From: Burkholderiales bacterium
Lineage (GTDB): Bacteria; Pseudomonadota; Gammaproteobacteria; Burkholderiales; Usitatibacteraceae
Length of the DNA stretch: 24,675 bases
NCBI GenBank assembly: GCA_017880705.1
Contig: JADGRS010000006.1
Span: 1 to 24,675, forward strand
Reading direction: 5' to 3'
Shown here: piece after piece, positions 15,595 to 24,675 of the stretch
Layout of the letters: each line of letters opens with the position of its first letter
Numbering within the stretch: the stretch's first letter is position 1
Notes under the pieces: model-generated
The model's database searches: none
Told to the model about the DNA's origin: nothing
What the model saw: the letters and a program-made list of their open reading frames with translations, nothing else
Made by a program: the position numbers and the translations under genes

Positions 15595-16770
15595 TCACCC
15601 CTCCAGGCCGCGCTCTAGGTCGGCGCGGACGTCGGAGGGATCCTCGAGGCCCACGCCGAGACGCACCAGCCCTTCGACGATTCCGGAAGCGTCGCGTTCG
15701 GCGGGCGGGATGCGCCCGTGGGTCGTCGTGGCGGGATGGCAGATGGTCGTCTTCACGTCGCCGAAATTGGCGGTGATGGAGACGAGCTTCGTCGCGTCGA
15801 TGACGCGCCATGCCGCTTCGCGCCCGCCCTTCACGACGAACGAGAGCACCGCGCCGCCGGCGGATTGCTGCCGCATGGCGAGCGCGTGCCGCGGATGCGA
15901 GTCGAGCCCGGGGTAATTGACGCGCTCCACCGCGGGCTGCGCCTCCAGCCAGCGCGCGAGCTCGAGCGCATTCGCCGATTGCGCGTTCATTCGCAGGCGC
16001 AGGGTCTCCATTCCCTTGAGGCAGATCCATGCGTTGAAGGGCGAGATGGCGGGACCTGCGGTGCGCACGAAATTGAACAGCGGCCCGGTGACGAGATCGG
16101 CGCGGCCCGCGATCGCTCCGGCCAGCACGCGCCCCTGGCCGTCGAGATACTTGGTCGCCGAATGCACGACGAGATCGGCGCCGAACTCGATCGGACGCTG
16201 CAAGGCCGGCGAACACATGCAGTTGTCCACCGCTAGGACCGCGGCCGCGCCATGCGCGATGTCCGCGAGCGCCGCGATGTCGGCCACTTCGCACGCGGGG
16301 TTCGACGGCGTCTCGATGAAAAGCAGGCGCGTTTCCCGGCGCACCGCGCGCTTCCACCCGTCGATGTCGGTGAGCGGGACCCAGGTGGTCGCTATGCCGA
16401 GTCGCGCCAGGATCTGGTCGAAGAGCGGCACGACCGTGCCGAACACGCCGCGCGCGGCGATGATGTGATCGCCGCTCTTCAGCAGTCCGAGCGCAAGCGT
16501 GGCGACTGCCGCCATGCCGGTCGCGGTCGCGACACAGGCCTCGGCGCCTTCGAGCGCCGCGAGCCGGTCTTGGAACATCTTCACCGTCGGGTTGGTGAAT
16601 CGCGAGTAGATGTTGCCCGGCTCTTCGTTGGCGAACTTGCGCGCGGCTTCCGCGGCGCTCTTGTAGACGAAGCTGGTCGTCAGCGCGAGCGCCTCCGAAT
16701 GCTCCTGGAAATCGCTGCGCAGTCCGCCTGCACGGACACCGAGGGTGTCGGGCTTGTACTCGTTGGACAT
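15595..16770 (-). CDS. metZ: O-succinylhomoserine sulfhydrylase
   Basis: A 391-residue PLP enzyme of the Cys/Met-metabolism family, expected to condense O-succinylhomoserine with sulfide to homocysteine in methionine synthesis. The N-terminus YKPDTLGVRAGGLRSDFQEHSEALALTTSFVYKSAAEAA is characteristic of MetZ. YSRFTNPTVKMFQDRLAALEGAE binds phosphate, and HSATKYLDGQG carries the Schiff-base lysine K207. A C-terminal segment ITANFGDVKTTICHPATTTHGRI is typical of the family. It starts 8 nt after purF ends, the conserved purF-metZ order of beta- and gammaproteobacteria, which favours MetZ over cystathionine gamma-synthase. No obvious ribosome-binding site precedes its ATG, so coupling to purF is likely. 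Confidence 0.95.
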   Translation of the reverse strand: MSNEYKPDTLGVRAGGLRSDFQEHSEALALTTSFVYKSAAEAARKFANEEPGNIYSRFTNPTVKMFQDRLAALEGAEACVATATGMAAVATLALGLLKSGDHIIAARGVFGTVVPLFDQILARLGIATTWVPLTDIDGWKRAVRRETRLLFIETPSNPACEVADIAALADIAHGAAAVLAVDNCMCSPALQRPIEFGADLVVHSATKYLDGQGRVLAGAIAGRADLVTGPLFNFVRTAGPAISPFNAWICLKGMETLRLRMNAQSANALELARWLEAQPAVERVNYPGLDSHPRHALAMRQQSAGGAVLSFVVKGGREAAWRVIDATKLVSITANFGDVKTTICHPATTTHGRIPPAERDASGIVEGLVRLGVGLEDPSDVRADLERGLEG

Positions 16771-16778
16771 GGGAGGTG

Positions 16779-18302
16779 CTAGTCGACCCTGGAAAGGCCC
16801 AGGTCGAGCTGGTAGCTTGAAAGGCGCGTATCGGTGGATTCGCCGTCGCGCCTTCCCGCCTCGACGCCGTCGAGATACTCCTGGGACACGTCGCCGGTCA
16901 CGTACACGCCATCGAAGCACGAGCAGTCGAAGCGCTTGATCGAAGGATTCAGCCGGCGAACGTCGTCGATGAGCGCGTCCAGGTCCTGGTAGATCACCGC
17001 GTCGGCGCCGATCAGGGTGGCGATCTCGTCCTCGGTGCGTCCCGTCGCGATCAGCTCGCCTCGCGTCGGCATGTCGATGCCGTACACGTTCGGAAACCGC
17101 ACCGGCGGCGCGGCCGAGGCGAAGAACACCTTGTTCGCGCCGCTCTCCCGCGCCATCTGCACGATCTCGCGGCTGGTGGTCCCGCGCACGATCGAGTCGT
17201 CGACGAGGAGCACGTTCTTGCCCCGGAACTCGTTCGCCATGGCGTTCAGCTTCTGGCGGACGCTCTTCTTGCGAAGCTCCTGCCCCGGCATTATGAACGT
17301 GCGGCCGATGTAGCGGTTCTTGATGAAGCCCTCGCGATAGGGCTTGCCGAGCTTGGTCGCGACCTCGAGCGCGCTGGGGCGGCTGGAGTCCGGAATGGGG
17401 ATCACCACTTCGATCTGGTCCTTCAGCCCCATCGCCTCGATCTTGTCCGCGAGGCTCACGCCCATGTTGCGGCGGCTCTCGTGAACCGAGATGCCGTCGA
17501 TCACCGAGTCGGGGCGCGCGAGGTAGACGAATTCGAAGATGCACGGATTGAGCTCGGGGTTCGGCGCGCACTGTCGGCTGTGGAAGTTGCCGCTCTCGTC
17601 GACGAGGATGGCCTCGCCCGGAGCCACGTCGCGCATCACCTTGAAGCCGAGGGTGTCGACCGTGACGCTCTCGGACGCGACCAGGAACTCGACCCCCTTC
17701 TCCGTATCGGCGCGGCCGATGATGAGCGGGCGTATGCCGTGCGGATCGCGAAAGGCGAGCATGCCGTGCCCCGCGACCATTGCGACCACGGCGTAGGCCC
17801 CTTTCACGCGCCGGTGCACGCCCGCGACCGCGGTGAAGATGATGTCGGGGTTCAGGCGCTCGCGCCCCGCGCTCGCGTCGTGGATCTCGTGAGCGAGCAC
17901 GTTCAGCAGGATCTCGGAATCCGAGTTCGTGTTGACGTGACGGCGATCGGCGACGAAGAGGTCGCGGCGCAGCTCCTCGGCATTGATGAGGTTGCCGTTG
18001 TGGCCGAGGACGATTCCGTAGGGGGAATTCACGTAGAACGGCTGCGCTTCCGCTTCCGATGCGGCGGAGCCCGCGGTTGGGTAGCGGCAGTGCGCGATGC
18101 CCATGTGACCGACGAGGTTGCGCATGTCGCGCGTTCGGAACACGTCGCGAACGAGGCCCTTGCCTTTGTGCATGTGGAAGCTGTGGCCCTCGGCCGTGAC
18201 GATGCCCGCGGCGTCCTGCCCGCGATGCTGCAGGACCGTCATCCCGTCATAGAGCAACTGGTTGACCGGGCTGCGCGCGACGACCCCTACGATTCCGCAC
18301 AT
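16779..18302 (-). CDS. purF: Amidophosphoribosyltransferase
   Basis: A 507-residue enzyme that converts PRPP and glutamine to phosphoribosylamine, the first committed step of purine synthesis. It begins [15 protein letters not shown], with Cys2 the N-terminal nucleophile exposed after Met removal and no propeptide. The glutaminase domain (about 1-230) includes [15 protein letters not shown] and [13 protein letters not shown]. The phosphoribosyltransferase domain carries the PRPP loop [17 protein letters not shown] at about 361-377. The ATG follows an AGAAGGAAG ribosome-binding site and a small hairpin, GCGGGC-GACG-GCCCGC (18321-18336). The gene normally follows cvpA, which is absent. Confidence 0.98.
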   Translation of the reverse strand: MCGIVGVVARSPVNQLLYDGMTVLQHRGQDAAGIVTAEGHSFHMHKGKGLVRDVFRTRDMRNLVGHMGIAHCRYPTAGSAASEAEAQPFYVNSPYGIVLGHNGNLINAEELRRDLFVADRRHVNTNSDSEILLNVLAHEIHDASAGRERLNPDIIFTAVAGVHRRVKGAYAVVAMVAGHGMLAFRDPHGIRPLIIGRADTEKGVEFLVASESVTVDTLGFKVMRDVAPGEAILVDESGNFHSRQCAPNPELNPCIFEFVYLARPDSVIDGISVHESRRNMGVSLADKIEAMGLKDQIEVVIPIPDSSRPSALEVATKLGKPYREGFIKNRYIGRTFIMPGQELRKKSVRQKLNAMANEFRGKNVLLVDDSIVRGTTSREIVQMARESGANKVFFASAAPPVRFPNVYGIDMPTRGELIATGRTEDEIATLIGADAVIYQDLDALIDDVRRLNPSIKRFDCSCFDGVYVTGDVSQEYLDGVEAGRRDGESTDTRLSSYQLDLGLSRVD

Positions 18303-18420
18303 TGCTCGAGGCTTCCTTCTGCGGGCGACGGCCCGCGCATAGTGTATGCGGTTTGACCCTGCGCGTCGCTTCGAACCGAGTCCTTCAAATGGGGCCTCGC
18401 GCCGCCGTGTTCAATAGTCC
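18303..18420 (-). promoter_or_regulatory. Leader region of purF (118 bp) where cvpA would normally lie
   Basis: Read on the minus strand this contains CATACACTATG (a possible -10, TACACT, at 18346-18341), then the hairpin GCGGGC/GCCCGC (18336-18321) and the purF ribosome-binding site. I see no convincing -35 at 16-18 nt, and no PurR-type box. A purF-specific promoter here is plausible but weak. Confidence 0.3.
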
Positions 18421-18972
18421 TCACGGCAGCGGCACGACCTGGCCGTCGAGGGATGCCCCTCGCACCGCGGCGAGCGCCTTGTCCGCCGCGTCGCGGGTAG
18501 GGAATGGTCCCGCGCGAAGGCGCGTGAGCCCGCCCGATTGCGCGTCGCGCCGCTCGATGTAATGACGGATTCCGGCGGCGGCAAGCTTGTCGCGCGCCTG
18601 CTTGAGTTTTTCCTCGTCCTTGAACGCGCCCACCTGCACCGCGAAGCCCTCGAGCGTCGGACTCGCCTGTGCGACCGGCGCGGCCGGCGCCTGCTTGGCG
18701 GGGACGCTGGGAGCGGGTTGAGGCACCGCGGGGGGCGCCGACGGAAGCGTTGCCGCGGGCTTCGGCGGCGCCGGTGCCGGGAGCGAGGGAGCCTTGTCTT
18801 TCGGCGGGATCTCGAGCGCGGGCGCGGTGCGCGGTGCACGCGGTTCCGAATCGAGGATCATCGGAACGAAGACCACGAGGAGCACAGCGATCGCGATGGC
18901 GCCGATCAGCCTCTGGCGGCCACGCCGCCGGATCTCGCTCGCTTCTGGGGACGCAGGTGACGCCATGGCCAT
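18421..18972 (-). CDS. SPOR-domain (DedD-like) cell-division protein
   Basis: A 183-residue bitopic inner-membrane protein. A basic cytoplasmic N-terminus (RRRGRQR at about 15-21) precedes a single membrane helix (about 22-40, LIGAIAIAVLLVVFVPMIL). A long Pro/Ala-rich periplasmic linker and a C-terminal SPOR domain (about 105-183, FAVQVGAFKDEEKLKQARDKL to GPFPTRDAADKAL) follow. SPOR domains bind denuded septal glycan, and DedD-type proteins localise to the division site. The ATG directly abuts the folC TAA (TAAATG); ATG at 18966 is a possible alternative. The folC-dedD-like position is conserved, but here purF follows without cvpA. Confidence 0.93.
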   Translation of the reverse strand: MAMASPASPEASEIRRRGRQRLIGAIAIAVLLVVFVPMILDSEPRAPRTAPALEIPPKDKAPSLPAPAPPKPAATLPSAPPAVPQPAPSVPAKQAPAAPVAQASPTLEGFAVQVGAFKDEEKLKQARDKLAAAGIRHYIERRDAQSGGLTRLRAGPFPTRDAADKALAAVRGASLDGQVVPLP

Positions 18973-20232
18973 TTAGGGGGCGGACTGCAGCGCCTCCGCC
19001 ACGGTGTGGAACGATCCGAACACCACGATTCTATCATCCGGGCCCGCCTCGCGACGCGCCGCATCGAGCGCGGCGGGCACCGTCGCAAAGGTGCGAGTCG
19101 CGCCTTCGAGCCCGCGTTGCGCGAGGATCTCCGCGACCCTCTGCGCGGGGGCCGCGCGTTCGACGTTCGCCGCGGCGACGAACCATCGGTCGATTCGCCC
19201 GCGCATCGCGTCGACCACGCCGCCGATGTCCTTGTCGCCGAGCATCGCGAAGACCCCGAGCGTCTTCTTGAAAAAACCCATGTCGCCCAGCCCCTCCGCG
19301 AGAGCGCGGGCGGCGTGGGGATTGTGTCCCACGTCGAGTACGATGCTCGGCCTACCCGGGAGCGCCTGGAGGCGTCCCGGCAGGCGCACCAGCGTGAGGC
19401 CGCGCTTCACCTCGCCCAGCGAAACGGGCAGGCGCGCGGAGAGCTCGTCGAGCGCGGCGAGCGCGACTGCGGCGTTCTTCAGTTGCCAGCGTCCGCGCAA
19501 TGCGGGCATCGGAAGGGCGCGATGCGTGCCCTTGCGCCCGATGAAGTCCCATTGGCGGTCCTGCGCCTCGACGCGGAAATCGCGGCCGAGCAGGAGGAGA
19601 TCCGCGCCGATCGCCCGAGCATGCTCGACCAGGCGTTCCGGCGGATTCGAATCCCCGAAGATCGCGGGACGCGACGCCCGGAAGATGCCCGCCTTCTCGA
19701 AACCGATCGATTCGCGGTCCGGCCCGAGGTAGGCCTGGTGGTCGAGGTCCACGCTCACGACAGCCGCCACGTCGGCGTCGACGATGTTGACGGCGTCGAG
19801 GCGTCCTCCGAGGCCCACCTCGAGGATCGCCACCTCGACCTTCACGTCGTCGAAGGCATCGAGGGCCGCCAGCGTGCCGAATTCGAAATACGTGAGCGGC
19901 GTGGCGCCGCGCGCCGCCTCGACGCATTCGAACGCTCGCGTCAGCGCTTCATCGGTCGCCTCTTCGCCGTTCAGGCGAACGCGCTCGTTGTAGCGAAGCA
20001 GATGGGGCGATGTGTAGAGCCCGACGCGATAACCCGCCTCGAGGAGGATGCGCTCGACGATGGCGCAAGTGGATCCCTTGCCGTTGGTGCCTCCCACCGT
20101 GATCACGACGGGAGGGCTCGCGAAGCCCATGCGCGCGGCCACTTCGCGCACGCGATCGAGCCCGAGCGCGATCGCCGCGGGATGCTGCGCCGAGATGTAT
20201 TCCAGCCAGTCGTCGAGCGAGCGGCGGCTCAA
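18973..20232 (-). CDS. folC: Bifunctional folylpolyglutamate/dihydrofolate synthase
   Basis: A 419-residue Mur-ligase-fold enzyme that adds glutamate to dihydropteroate and to reduced folates. The start is TTG at 20232, giving (M)[17 protein letters not shown], the usual FolC N-terminus, and overlapping the accD TGA as TTGA. The P-loop GGTNGKGS is at about 47-54. Downstream are [17 protein letters not shown], the [12 protein letters not shown] segment, [11 protein letters not shown] and [14 protein letters not shown] much longer frame continues upstream inside accD but is only an out-of-frame extension. Coupling to accD and to the abutting SPOR gene suggests a single transcript. Confidence 0.95.
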   Translation of the reverse strand: MSRRSLDDWLEYISAQHPAAIALGLDRVREVAARMGFASPPVVITVGGTNGKGSTCAIVERILLEAGYRVGLYTSPHLLRYNERVRLNGEEATDEALTRAFECVEAARGATPLTYFEFGTLAALDAFDDVKVEVAILEVGLGGRLDAVNIVDADVAAVVSVDLDHQAYLGPDRESIGFEKAGIFRASRPAIFGDSNPPERLVEHARAIGADLLLLGRDFRVEAQDRQWDFIGRKGTHRALPMPALRGRWQLKNAAVALAALDELSARLPVSLGEVKRGLTLVRLPGRLQALPGRPSIVLDVGHNPHAARALAEGLGDMGFFKKTLGVFAMLGDKDIGGVVDAMRGRIDRWFVAAANVERAAPAQRVAEILAQRGLEGATRTFATVPAALDAARREAGPDDRIVVFGSFHTVAEALQSAP

Positions 20233-21095
20233 GCTTCGGGGACGGGCTCGCGCTTCAGGAGCGTCACGAGGCGCGCGACCCTGTCGCGTAACTGCCGCCG
20301 GTCGACGATCATGTCGATGGCGCCCTTCTCGAGCAGGAACTCGGAGCGCTGGAATCCTTCGGGAAGGGTCTCCCGCACGGTCTGCTCGATGACGCGCGGT
20401 CCTGCGAATCCGATGAGCGCGCCGGGCTCGGCGATCACCACGTCGCCGATGAACGCGAAGCTCGCCGAGACCCCGCCCATGGTGGGATCGGTGAGGATCG
20501 AGATGAAGGGCTGGCGCGCGGCAGTGAGCTGGTGCAGCGCGGCGGTGGTCTTCGCCATCTGCATGAGCGACAGGAGTCCCTCCTGCATGCGCGCGCCGCC
20601 CGTGGCGGTGATGCAGACGAAAGGCAGTCCCTCGTCGCAGCAGGCCTGCACCGCGCGCACGAATCGCTCGCCCACAACCGAACCCATCGATCCGCCGAGG
20701 AAGCCGAACTCGAACGCGGCGGCGACGAGCGGAACGCCCTTGACGGAGCCCTGCATCACCACCAGCGCATCGGTCTCGCCGGTTTCCTTCTCCGCTTCGT
20801 CGAGCCGTTCGCTGTACTTGCGGCTGTCCTTGAACTTGAGGGGATCGAGCGGCACCACTTCGGATGCGAGCTCCGCGCGACCTTCGGAATCGAGGAACAG
20901 ATCGAGGCGTTGCCGTGCCGAGAGGCGATTGTGAAAGCCGCACTTCGGGCAGACGTGGAGGTTATTCTCGAGGTCGGTGAAATAGAGCACCGCCTCGCAC
21001 GATGGGCACTTGCTCCACAGGCCCTCGGGCACCGCTTTCTTCTGGGTGCCCTCGCGCTTGATCTTGGGCGGCAGGAGCTTGCGAAACCAGCTCAA
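20229..21095 (-). CDS. accD: Acetyl-CoA carboxylase carboxyltransferase subunit beta
   Basis: A 288-residue subunit that, with AccA, transfers the carboxyl from biotin to acetyl-CoA to form malonyl-CoA. The N-terminus (M)[12 protein letters not shown] is characteristic. It is followed by a four-cysteine zinc ribbon (C30, C33, C49, C52) and the crotonase-fold core, including [22 protein letters not shown] and [15 protein letters not shown]. Translation starts at TTG (21095), overlapping the trpA stop as TTGA; no nearby ATG would keep the conserved N-terminus. trpA-accD-folC is a common betaproteobacterial order. Confidence 0.97.
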   Translation of the reverse strand: MSWFRKLLPPKIKREGTQKKAVPEGLWSKCPSCEAVLYFTDLENNLHVCPKCGFHNRLSARQRLDLFLDSEGRAELASEVVPLDPLKFKDSRKYSERLDEAEKETGETDALVVMQGSVKGVPLVAAAFEFGFLGGSMGSVVGERFVRAVQACCDEGLPFVCITATGGARMQEGLLSLMQMAKTTAALHQLTAARQPFISILTDPTMGGVSASFAFIGDVVIAEPGALIGFAGPRVIEQTVRETLPEGFQRSEFLLEKGAIDMIVDRRQLRDRVARLVTLLKREPVPEA

Positions 21096-21901
21096 GCGAT
21101 CGCCTCCGCAGCATCCATCGCAGCGCGGAATTCTCGCAGCACCGCCTCGGCGCGCGCCACGGCATCGTTCGGCGCGTCGCTCATCTCCTGCACGATTCGG
21201 CTGCCGATGACGACCGCGTCCGCGACACGGGCGACGTTCCGCGCGGTCTTGCCGTCGCGAATGCCGAAGCCCACGCCGACCGGCACCGCGCTGCGCGCGC
21301 GAATGCGTTTGACCATCGCCTCGACCTCGCGCGTGTCGATGTTCGCGGCGCCGGTCACTCCCTTCAACGAGACATAGTAGATGTAGCCGCGTGCCACCCG
21401 GGAAACGAGCTCGATGCGCGCTTCGCTCGAAGTGGGCGACAGGAGAAAGATCGGATCGATGCCCGAGCCGTCGAGCGCCGCGAGCCAGTCCGCGCTCTCC
21501 TCCGGAGGATAGTCGACGATGAGCACGCCATCGACGCCGGCATCGCGCGCCTGGGCGACGAACGCGGCGAGGCCCATGCGCTCGATCGGATTCGCGTAGC
21601 CCATCAGCACGACCGGGGTCTCGCCGTTCGCGCGGCGGAATTCGGCGACGCTCGCGAGCACGTCGCGCAATCCGACACCGTGCTTCAGCGCGCGCTCCGA
21701 GGAGCGCTGGATCACGGGACCGTCCGCCATCGGGTCCGAGAACGGCACGCCAAGCTCGATCACATCGGCTCCGCCCTTCACCAGAGCGTGCATCACCGGG
21801 ACCGTTTGCTGCGGGCTCGGATCGCCTGCGGTGACGAACGGAATGAGCGCGGCGCGCCGTTCGGTGCGTAGCCGGGCGAAGGTGGCGTCGATGCGGCTCA
21901 C
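21092..21901 (-). CDS. trpA: Tryptophan synthase alpha chain
   Basis: A 269-residue TIM-barrel enzyme that cleaves indole-3-glycerol phosphate to indole and glyceraldehyde 3-phosphate, passing indole to TrpB. From GTG at 21901 the protein reads (M)[27 protein letters not shown], the normal start. Catalytic E49 ([11 protein letters not shown]) and D60 (PMADGPVIQ) fall at the same numbers as in the E. coli enzyme. The phosphate-binding region GVTGAAN and [11 protein letters not shown] is intact. It lies 8 nt after trpB and overlaps accD by 4 nt. Confidence 0.97.
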   Translation of the reverse strand: MSRIDATFARLRTERRAALIPFVTAGDPSPQQTVPVMHALVKGGADVIELGVPFSDPMADGPVIQRSSERALKHGVGLRDVLASVAEFRRANGETPVVLMGYANPIERMGLAAFVAQARDAGVDGVLIVDYPPEESADWLAALDGSGIDPIFLLSPTSSEARIELVSRVARGYIYYVSLKGVTGAANIDTREVEAMVKRIRARSAVPVGVGFGIRDGKTARNVARVADAVVIGSRIVQEMSDAPNDAVARAEAVLREFRAAMDAAEAIA

Positions 21902-21909
21902 GGGCGCTC

Positions 21910-23136
21910 TCAGAACGCGATCCCCGAGGCCTTGCCCACCGTGTGCATGTCCTTGTCGCCGCGGCCGGACAGGTTCACGAGCAGGATCTGGTCCTTGCGC
22001 ATCGTGGGCGCAAGCTTCAGCGCGTAGGCGATCGCGTGACTCGATTCGAGCGCCGGAATGATTCCCTCGAGGCGGCAGAGCGAATGGAATGCCGCGAGCG
22101 CCTCGTCGTCGGTGACCGAGACATACTTCGCGCGCCCCGAATCCTTGAGCCACGCGTGCTCGGGCCCCACGCCCGGGTAGTCGAGCCCCGCGGAGATCGA
22201 ATGCGTCTCCAGGATCTGGCCGTTCGCGTCCTGCAGGAGGTAGGTGCGATTTCCGTGCAACACACCGGGCACACCCGCCGAAAGCGAGGCCGCGTGCTTG
22301 CCGGTATCCAGGCCCAGCCCGGCCGCCTCGACGCCGATCAGCTTCACCTTCTCCTGGGGAATGTAGGCGTAGAAGATGCCCATCGCGTTCGAGCCCCCGC
22401 CGACGCAGGCGAGCACCGCGTCCGGCTGCCTGCCCGACATCGCCGGCATCTGCGCAACGCACTCCGTCCCGACCACCGAGTTGAAGTCGCGCACCATCAT
22501 CGGATACGGGTGAGGACCCGCGACGGTGCCGATGATGTAGAAAGTGTTCTCGACGTGAGTCACCCAATCGCGCATCGCTTCGTTCAGCGCGTCCTTGAGC
22601 GTGCGTGAGCCGCTCTCGACGGGAACCACGGATGCGCCCAGGAGCTTCATCCGATAGACGTTCTGCGCCTGGCGCTGCATGTCCTCGGAGCCCATATACA
22701 CCACGCATTCCATGCCGTAGCGCGCTGCCACCGTGGCCGTCGCGACGCCATGCTGGCCCGCTCCCGTCTCGGCGATCACGCGCGCCTTTCCCATCCGGCG
22801 CGCGAGCAACGCCTGTCCCACGGTGTTGTTCACCTTGTGGGCGCCGGTGTGGTTGAGGTCCTCGCGCTTCAGGTAGATCTGCGCGCCGCCCGCCTGCTCC
22901 GACAGGCGCCTGGCGTGATAGATCGGGCTCGGACGACCGACGAAATGCTCCAGATCCCATGCGAGCTCGCGCTGGAACTCGGGATCCTCGCGGCTCTCGG
23001 CGTAGGCGAGCGTGAGCTCGTCCAGCGCCGCGCGCAGCGTCTCGGCGACGAAGACGCCGCCATAGGGGCCGAAATGGCCGCGCGGGTCCGGCAGCGAGTA
23101 CTGCGCCCAGTCAGGCGGGTTGCCCTGCATCTTCAC
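21910..23136 (-). CDS. trpB: Tryptophan synthase beta chain
   Basis: A 408-residue PLP enzyme joining indole and serine to form tryptophan, in complex with TrpA. It shows [15 protein letters not shown] near the N-terminus and [16 protein letters not shown] with PLP lysine K101. The glycine-rich phosphate cradle [11 protein letters not shown] and the C-terminal [13 protein letters not shown] are also present. The start is either GTG at 23136 (GGAG 8 nt upstream) or ATG at 23130; the GTG is preferred for spacing. Either way the gene begins 20-26 nt inside the end of trpF, so the two are coupled. Confidence 0.98.
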   Translation of the reverse strand: MKMQGNPPDWAQYSLPDPRGHFGPYGGVFVAETLRAALDELTLAYAESREDPEFQRELAWDLEHFVGRPSPIYHARRLSEQAGGAQIYLKREDLNHTGAHKVNNTVGQALLARRMGKARVIAETGAGQHGVATATVAARYGMECVVYMGSEDMQRQAQNVYRMKLLGASVVPVESGSRTLKDALNEAMRDWVTHVENTFYIIGTVAGPHPYPMMVRDFNSVVGTECVAQMPAMSGRQPDAVLACVGGGSNAMGIFYAYIPQEKVKLIGVEAAGLGLDTGKHAASLSAGVPGVLHGNRTYLLQDANGQILETHSISAGLDYPGVGPEHAWLKDSGRAKYVSVTDDEALAAFHSLCRLEGIIPALESSHAIAYALKLAPTMRKDQILLVNLSGRGDKDMHTVGKASGIAF

Positions 23137-23755
23137 GTCGCACGCTCCGAATGAATTCGATGATCTTGCCGGCGTCCTTGATTCCGCGGCCCGCCTCCAC
23201 GCCGCTCGACACGTCCACCGCCCAGGGCTGCGCCTCGCGGACCGCGCGACCGACGTTTTGCGCCGTCAGGCCGCCGGAAAGAATGAGGGGAAGCGGGAAA
23301 TCGCGGGGAAATCCCGCCCAGTCGAAAGTCTTGCCCGTGCCGCCCCTCTGGCCGGGTACGTGCGCATCGAGGAGCAGCGCCTTCGCCCGGGAAAAGCGAT
23401 CTGCGTATTCTAGCAAATCGGTACCCGCCGCCATGGGTACCGCGCGGACGAAGGGCCGCCCGAAGCTCTCGCAGAACTCGGGATCCTCGTCGCCCTGGAA
23501 CTGCAGCAGGTCGAGGGGCACGGCTTCGAGGATCGCCCTTACCCCGGCCGCGCTTTCGTTCACGAACAGGCCTACCGCCGAGACGTACGGAGGCAGGCTG
23601 GACGCGATGGCGGCAGCGTCCCCGGGCGCCACGTAGCGGGGGCTCTCGCGATAGAAATTGAGCCCGATCGCGTCGGCACCGGCATCGGCCGCCACTCGTG
23701 CGTGCGCCGCGTCGCGGATGCCGCAGATTTTCACGCGAGTGCGTTCGCGGCTCAT
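23111..23755 (-). CDS. trpF: Phosphoribosylanthranilate isomerase
   Basis: A 214-residue TIM-barrel enzyme for the third step of tryptophan synthesis from anthranilate. It has the catalytic cysteine in VKICGIRD (C11), [24 protein letters not shown], the aspartate loop [25 protein letters not shown] and VDVSSGVE. The length is normal. The ATG overlaps the truA stop (ATGA) and the tail overlaps the trpB start. The trp genes here are split from trpE/D/C, as usual in betaproteobacteria. Confidence 0.97.
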   Translation of the reverse strand: MSRERTRVKICGIRDAAHARVAADAGADAIGLNFYRESPRYVAPGDAAAIASSLPPYVSAVGLFVNESAAGVRAILEAVPLDLLQFQGDEDPEFCESFGRPFVRAVPMAAGTDLLEYADRFSRAKALLLDAHVPGQRGGTGKTFDWAGFPRDFPLPLILSGGLTAQNVGRAVREAQPWAVDVSSGVEAGRGIKDAGKIIEFIRSVRREDAGQPA

Positions 23756-24537
23756 GGAAGGTCGAATAGCGGGTGAGTGCGAAAGCCGGGAAGGCCGAAC
23801 GCCGGATCATACTCGACCCCCGCCAGGTACAAGCCGTCGGGAGCGAAGGTCGGGGCCGCGAGGCGCCGATCGCGCGCGGCGATGAGCTCGCCCAGCCACG
23901 CGGGCGATTGCTTGCCCGCGCCCACGTAGACAAGGGATCCCACCACATTGCGCACCATGTGATGAAGGAAGGCATTGGCGCGGAAGGTGAACACGACCAG
24001 CCCGCGGCATCGCTCCACCCGCGCGTCCAGCATGTGCCGAACGGGCGACTTGGCCTGGCATTGGGCATCGCGAAACGACGTGAAGTCGCGCGCGCCGAGG
24101 AGAGCTTCGGCGCCCGCCTGCATCGCCTTCTCGTCGAGCGGGTGGTGATACCAGCCGACGCGGCCGCGAAGAATGGCCGGCGCGACCGGGGCATCGAGAA
24201 GCAGGTAGCGATAGGTTCGCGAGCGGGCGGCGTAGCGCGCATGGAAATCGGCCGCGACCTCGGTTGCCCACAACACGCGGGCGCTCTCATGAAGATGCGA
24301 GTTGGTGCCGCGTACCCACGAAGAGGGGTCGCGGCGAGCCTCGGAATCGAAGTGGGCCACCTGGGCCGATGCATGCACACCGGTGTCGGTACGGCCCGCC
24401 GCGGTGACCTGGACGGGCGCATTCGCGAGACTCGCCAGGGCCTTCTCGAGGTGATCCTGCACGCCACAGCCGCCGGGCTGCGTCTGCCAACCGCAGAACG
24501 CAGCGCCGTCGTATTCGAGTCCGAGGGCGATGCGCAT
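23752..24537 (-). CDS. truA: tRNA pseudouridine(38-40) synthase
   Basis: A 261-residue enzyme that isomerises uridines 38-40 in tRNA anticodon stems. MRIALGLEYDGAAFCGWQ is the standard start and AAGRTDTGVHA carries catalytic D51. Later segments include FRDAQCQAKSPVRHM, and FRANAFLHHMVRNVVG, which is strongly conserved. The ATG at 24537 has AGGA 6 nt upstream; an upstream extension of 14 codons to 24579 runs into the hairpin and is rejected. fimV-truA-trpF is a conserved order. Confidence 0.97.
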   Translation of the reverse strand: MRIALGLEYDGAAFCGWQTQPGGCGVQDHLEKALASLANAPVQVTAAGRTDTGVHASAQVAHFDSEARRDPSSWVRGTNSHLHESARVLWATEVAADFHARYAARSRTYRYLLLDAPVAPAILRGRVGWYHHPLDEKAMQAGAEALLGARDFTSFRDAQCQAKSPVRHMLDARVERCRGLVVFTFRANAFLHHMVRNVVGSLVYVGAGKQSPAWLGELIAARDRRLAAPTFAPDGLYLAGVEYDPAFGLPGFRTHPLFDLP

Positions 24538-24555
24538 GGAAGGTCCTGGAATGAA

Positions 24556-24580
24556 ATTGGCGGGGCAAGGCCCCGCCAAT
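24556..24580 (-). terminator. Hairpin between fimV and truA (probable terminator)
   Basis: ATTGGCGGGGC (24556-24566) and GCCCCGCCAAT (24570-24580) form a perfect 11-bp stem with a 3-nt loop. Read on the minus strand it is followed by TTTCATT, a short T-rich tract. It lies 20 bp past the fimV stop and 18 bp before the truA ATG, so it could terminate fimV or attenuate read-through into truA. The T tract is modest. Confidence 0.68.
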
Positions 24581-24600
24581 GTGGCTTGCGGCGAACGCGC

Positions 24601-24675
24601 TACAGCGAGGCGATGAGCTTGCTCGCCTCTTCCCGTTGAGCCGACGATCCCTCTTTCGCGACTTCCTTCAGGATC
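24601..24675 (-). CDS. fimV: FimV-type protein, C-terminal end (partial)
   Basis: The last 24 codons of a minus-strand gene ending at TAG (24603-24601) read ILKEVAKEGSSAQREEASKLIASL. This matches the conserved C-terminal TPR-like motif of FimV (LL.EV..EG...Q..EA..L...L), a peptidoglycan-linked inner-membrane protein needed for polar type IV pili and twitching in relatives. The position directly before truA supports the call, since fimV-truA is a conserved pair. The fragment is short, so identification rests on motif plus synteny. Confidence 0.75.

Noticed and set aside
19006..20934. 642-codon plus-strand frame antisense to folC and accD
   Set aside because: Arg/His/Glu-rich composition and no domain; the minus-strand genes are complete.
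1..24675. CRISPR arrays, tRNA/rRNA genes, insertion-sequence genes
   Set aside because: No regularly spaced repeats, no cloverleaf-like sequences and no transposase motifs were seen on either strand.

Overview
The window is a GC-rich chromosomal segment (roughly two thirds G+C by eye) of a Gram-negative bacterium, most likely a betaproteobacterium. Two gene orders point there: hrcA-hemH-(small membrane protein)-grpE-dnaK-dnaJ on the plus strand at the left, and fimV-truA-trpF-trpB-trpA-accD-folC-SPOR protein-purF-metZ on the minus strand at the right. LpxH and a lipoprotein signal confirm an outer membrane. I cannot fix the order or genus; a Burkholderiales/Nitrosomonadales-type lineage (including Usitatibacter-like groups) is my inference. 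Nothing looks plasmid- or phage-borne, and I found no tRNA, rRNA, CRISPR array or transposase gene.

Left block (1-5976, plus): the 3' part of hrcA, hemH, a small four-helix membrane protein, then grpE, dnaK and dnaJ. grpE and dnaK are each preceded by a near-consensus sigma-32 heat-shock promoter with the same 14-nt spacer, and a hairpin sits between dnaK and dnaJ. An orphan periplasmic amino-acid-type binding protein follows (6091-7209) and ends in a strong terminator facing cysS.

Middle block (7246-13786): cysS (minus) diverges from a plus-strand envelope cluster. That cluster holds a TPR protein, an L,D-transpeptidase sharing its C-terminal domain, a periplasmic and a cytoplasmic cyclophilin, and lpxH, which appears to start at a CTG codon. 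lpxH overlaps tail-to-tail with a patatin-like lipoprotein gene. The patatin gene ends a minus-strand group of an amidinohydrolase, a DUF4124 protein and the patatin.

A 547-bp gene-free stretch (15048-15594) separates that group from metZ. It holds two inverted, diverged copies of a roughly 140-bp element. Each has a conserved-length 90-nt core closed by a long bipartite stem. The stem sequences differ between copies but stay complementary within each copy. This is the best candidate for something undescribed here.

Right block (15595-24675, minus): purF-metZ, preceded by a tightly packed fimV(end)-truA-trpF-trpB-trpA-accD-folC-SPOR run. Several junctions are 4-nt stop/start overlaps using TTG, GTG or ATG starts, which implies translational coupling. 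cvpA, which normally lies between the SPOR gene and purF, is absent: only 118 bp separate them.
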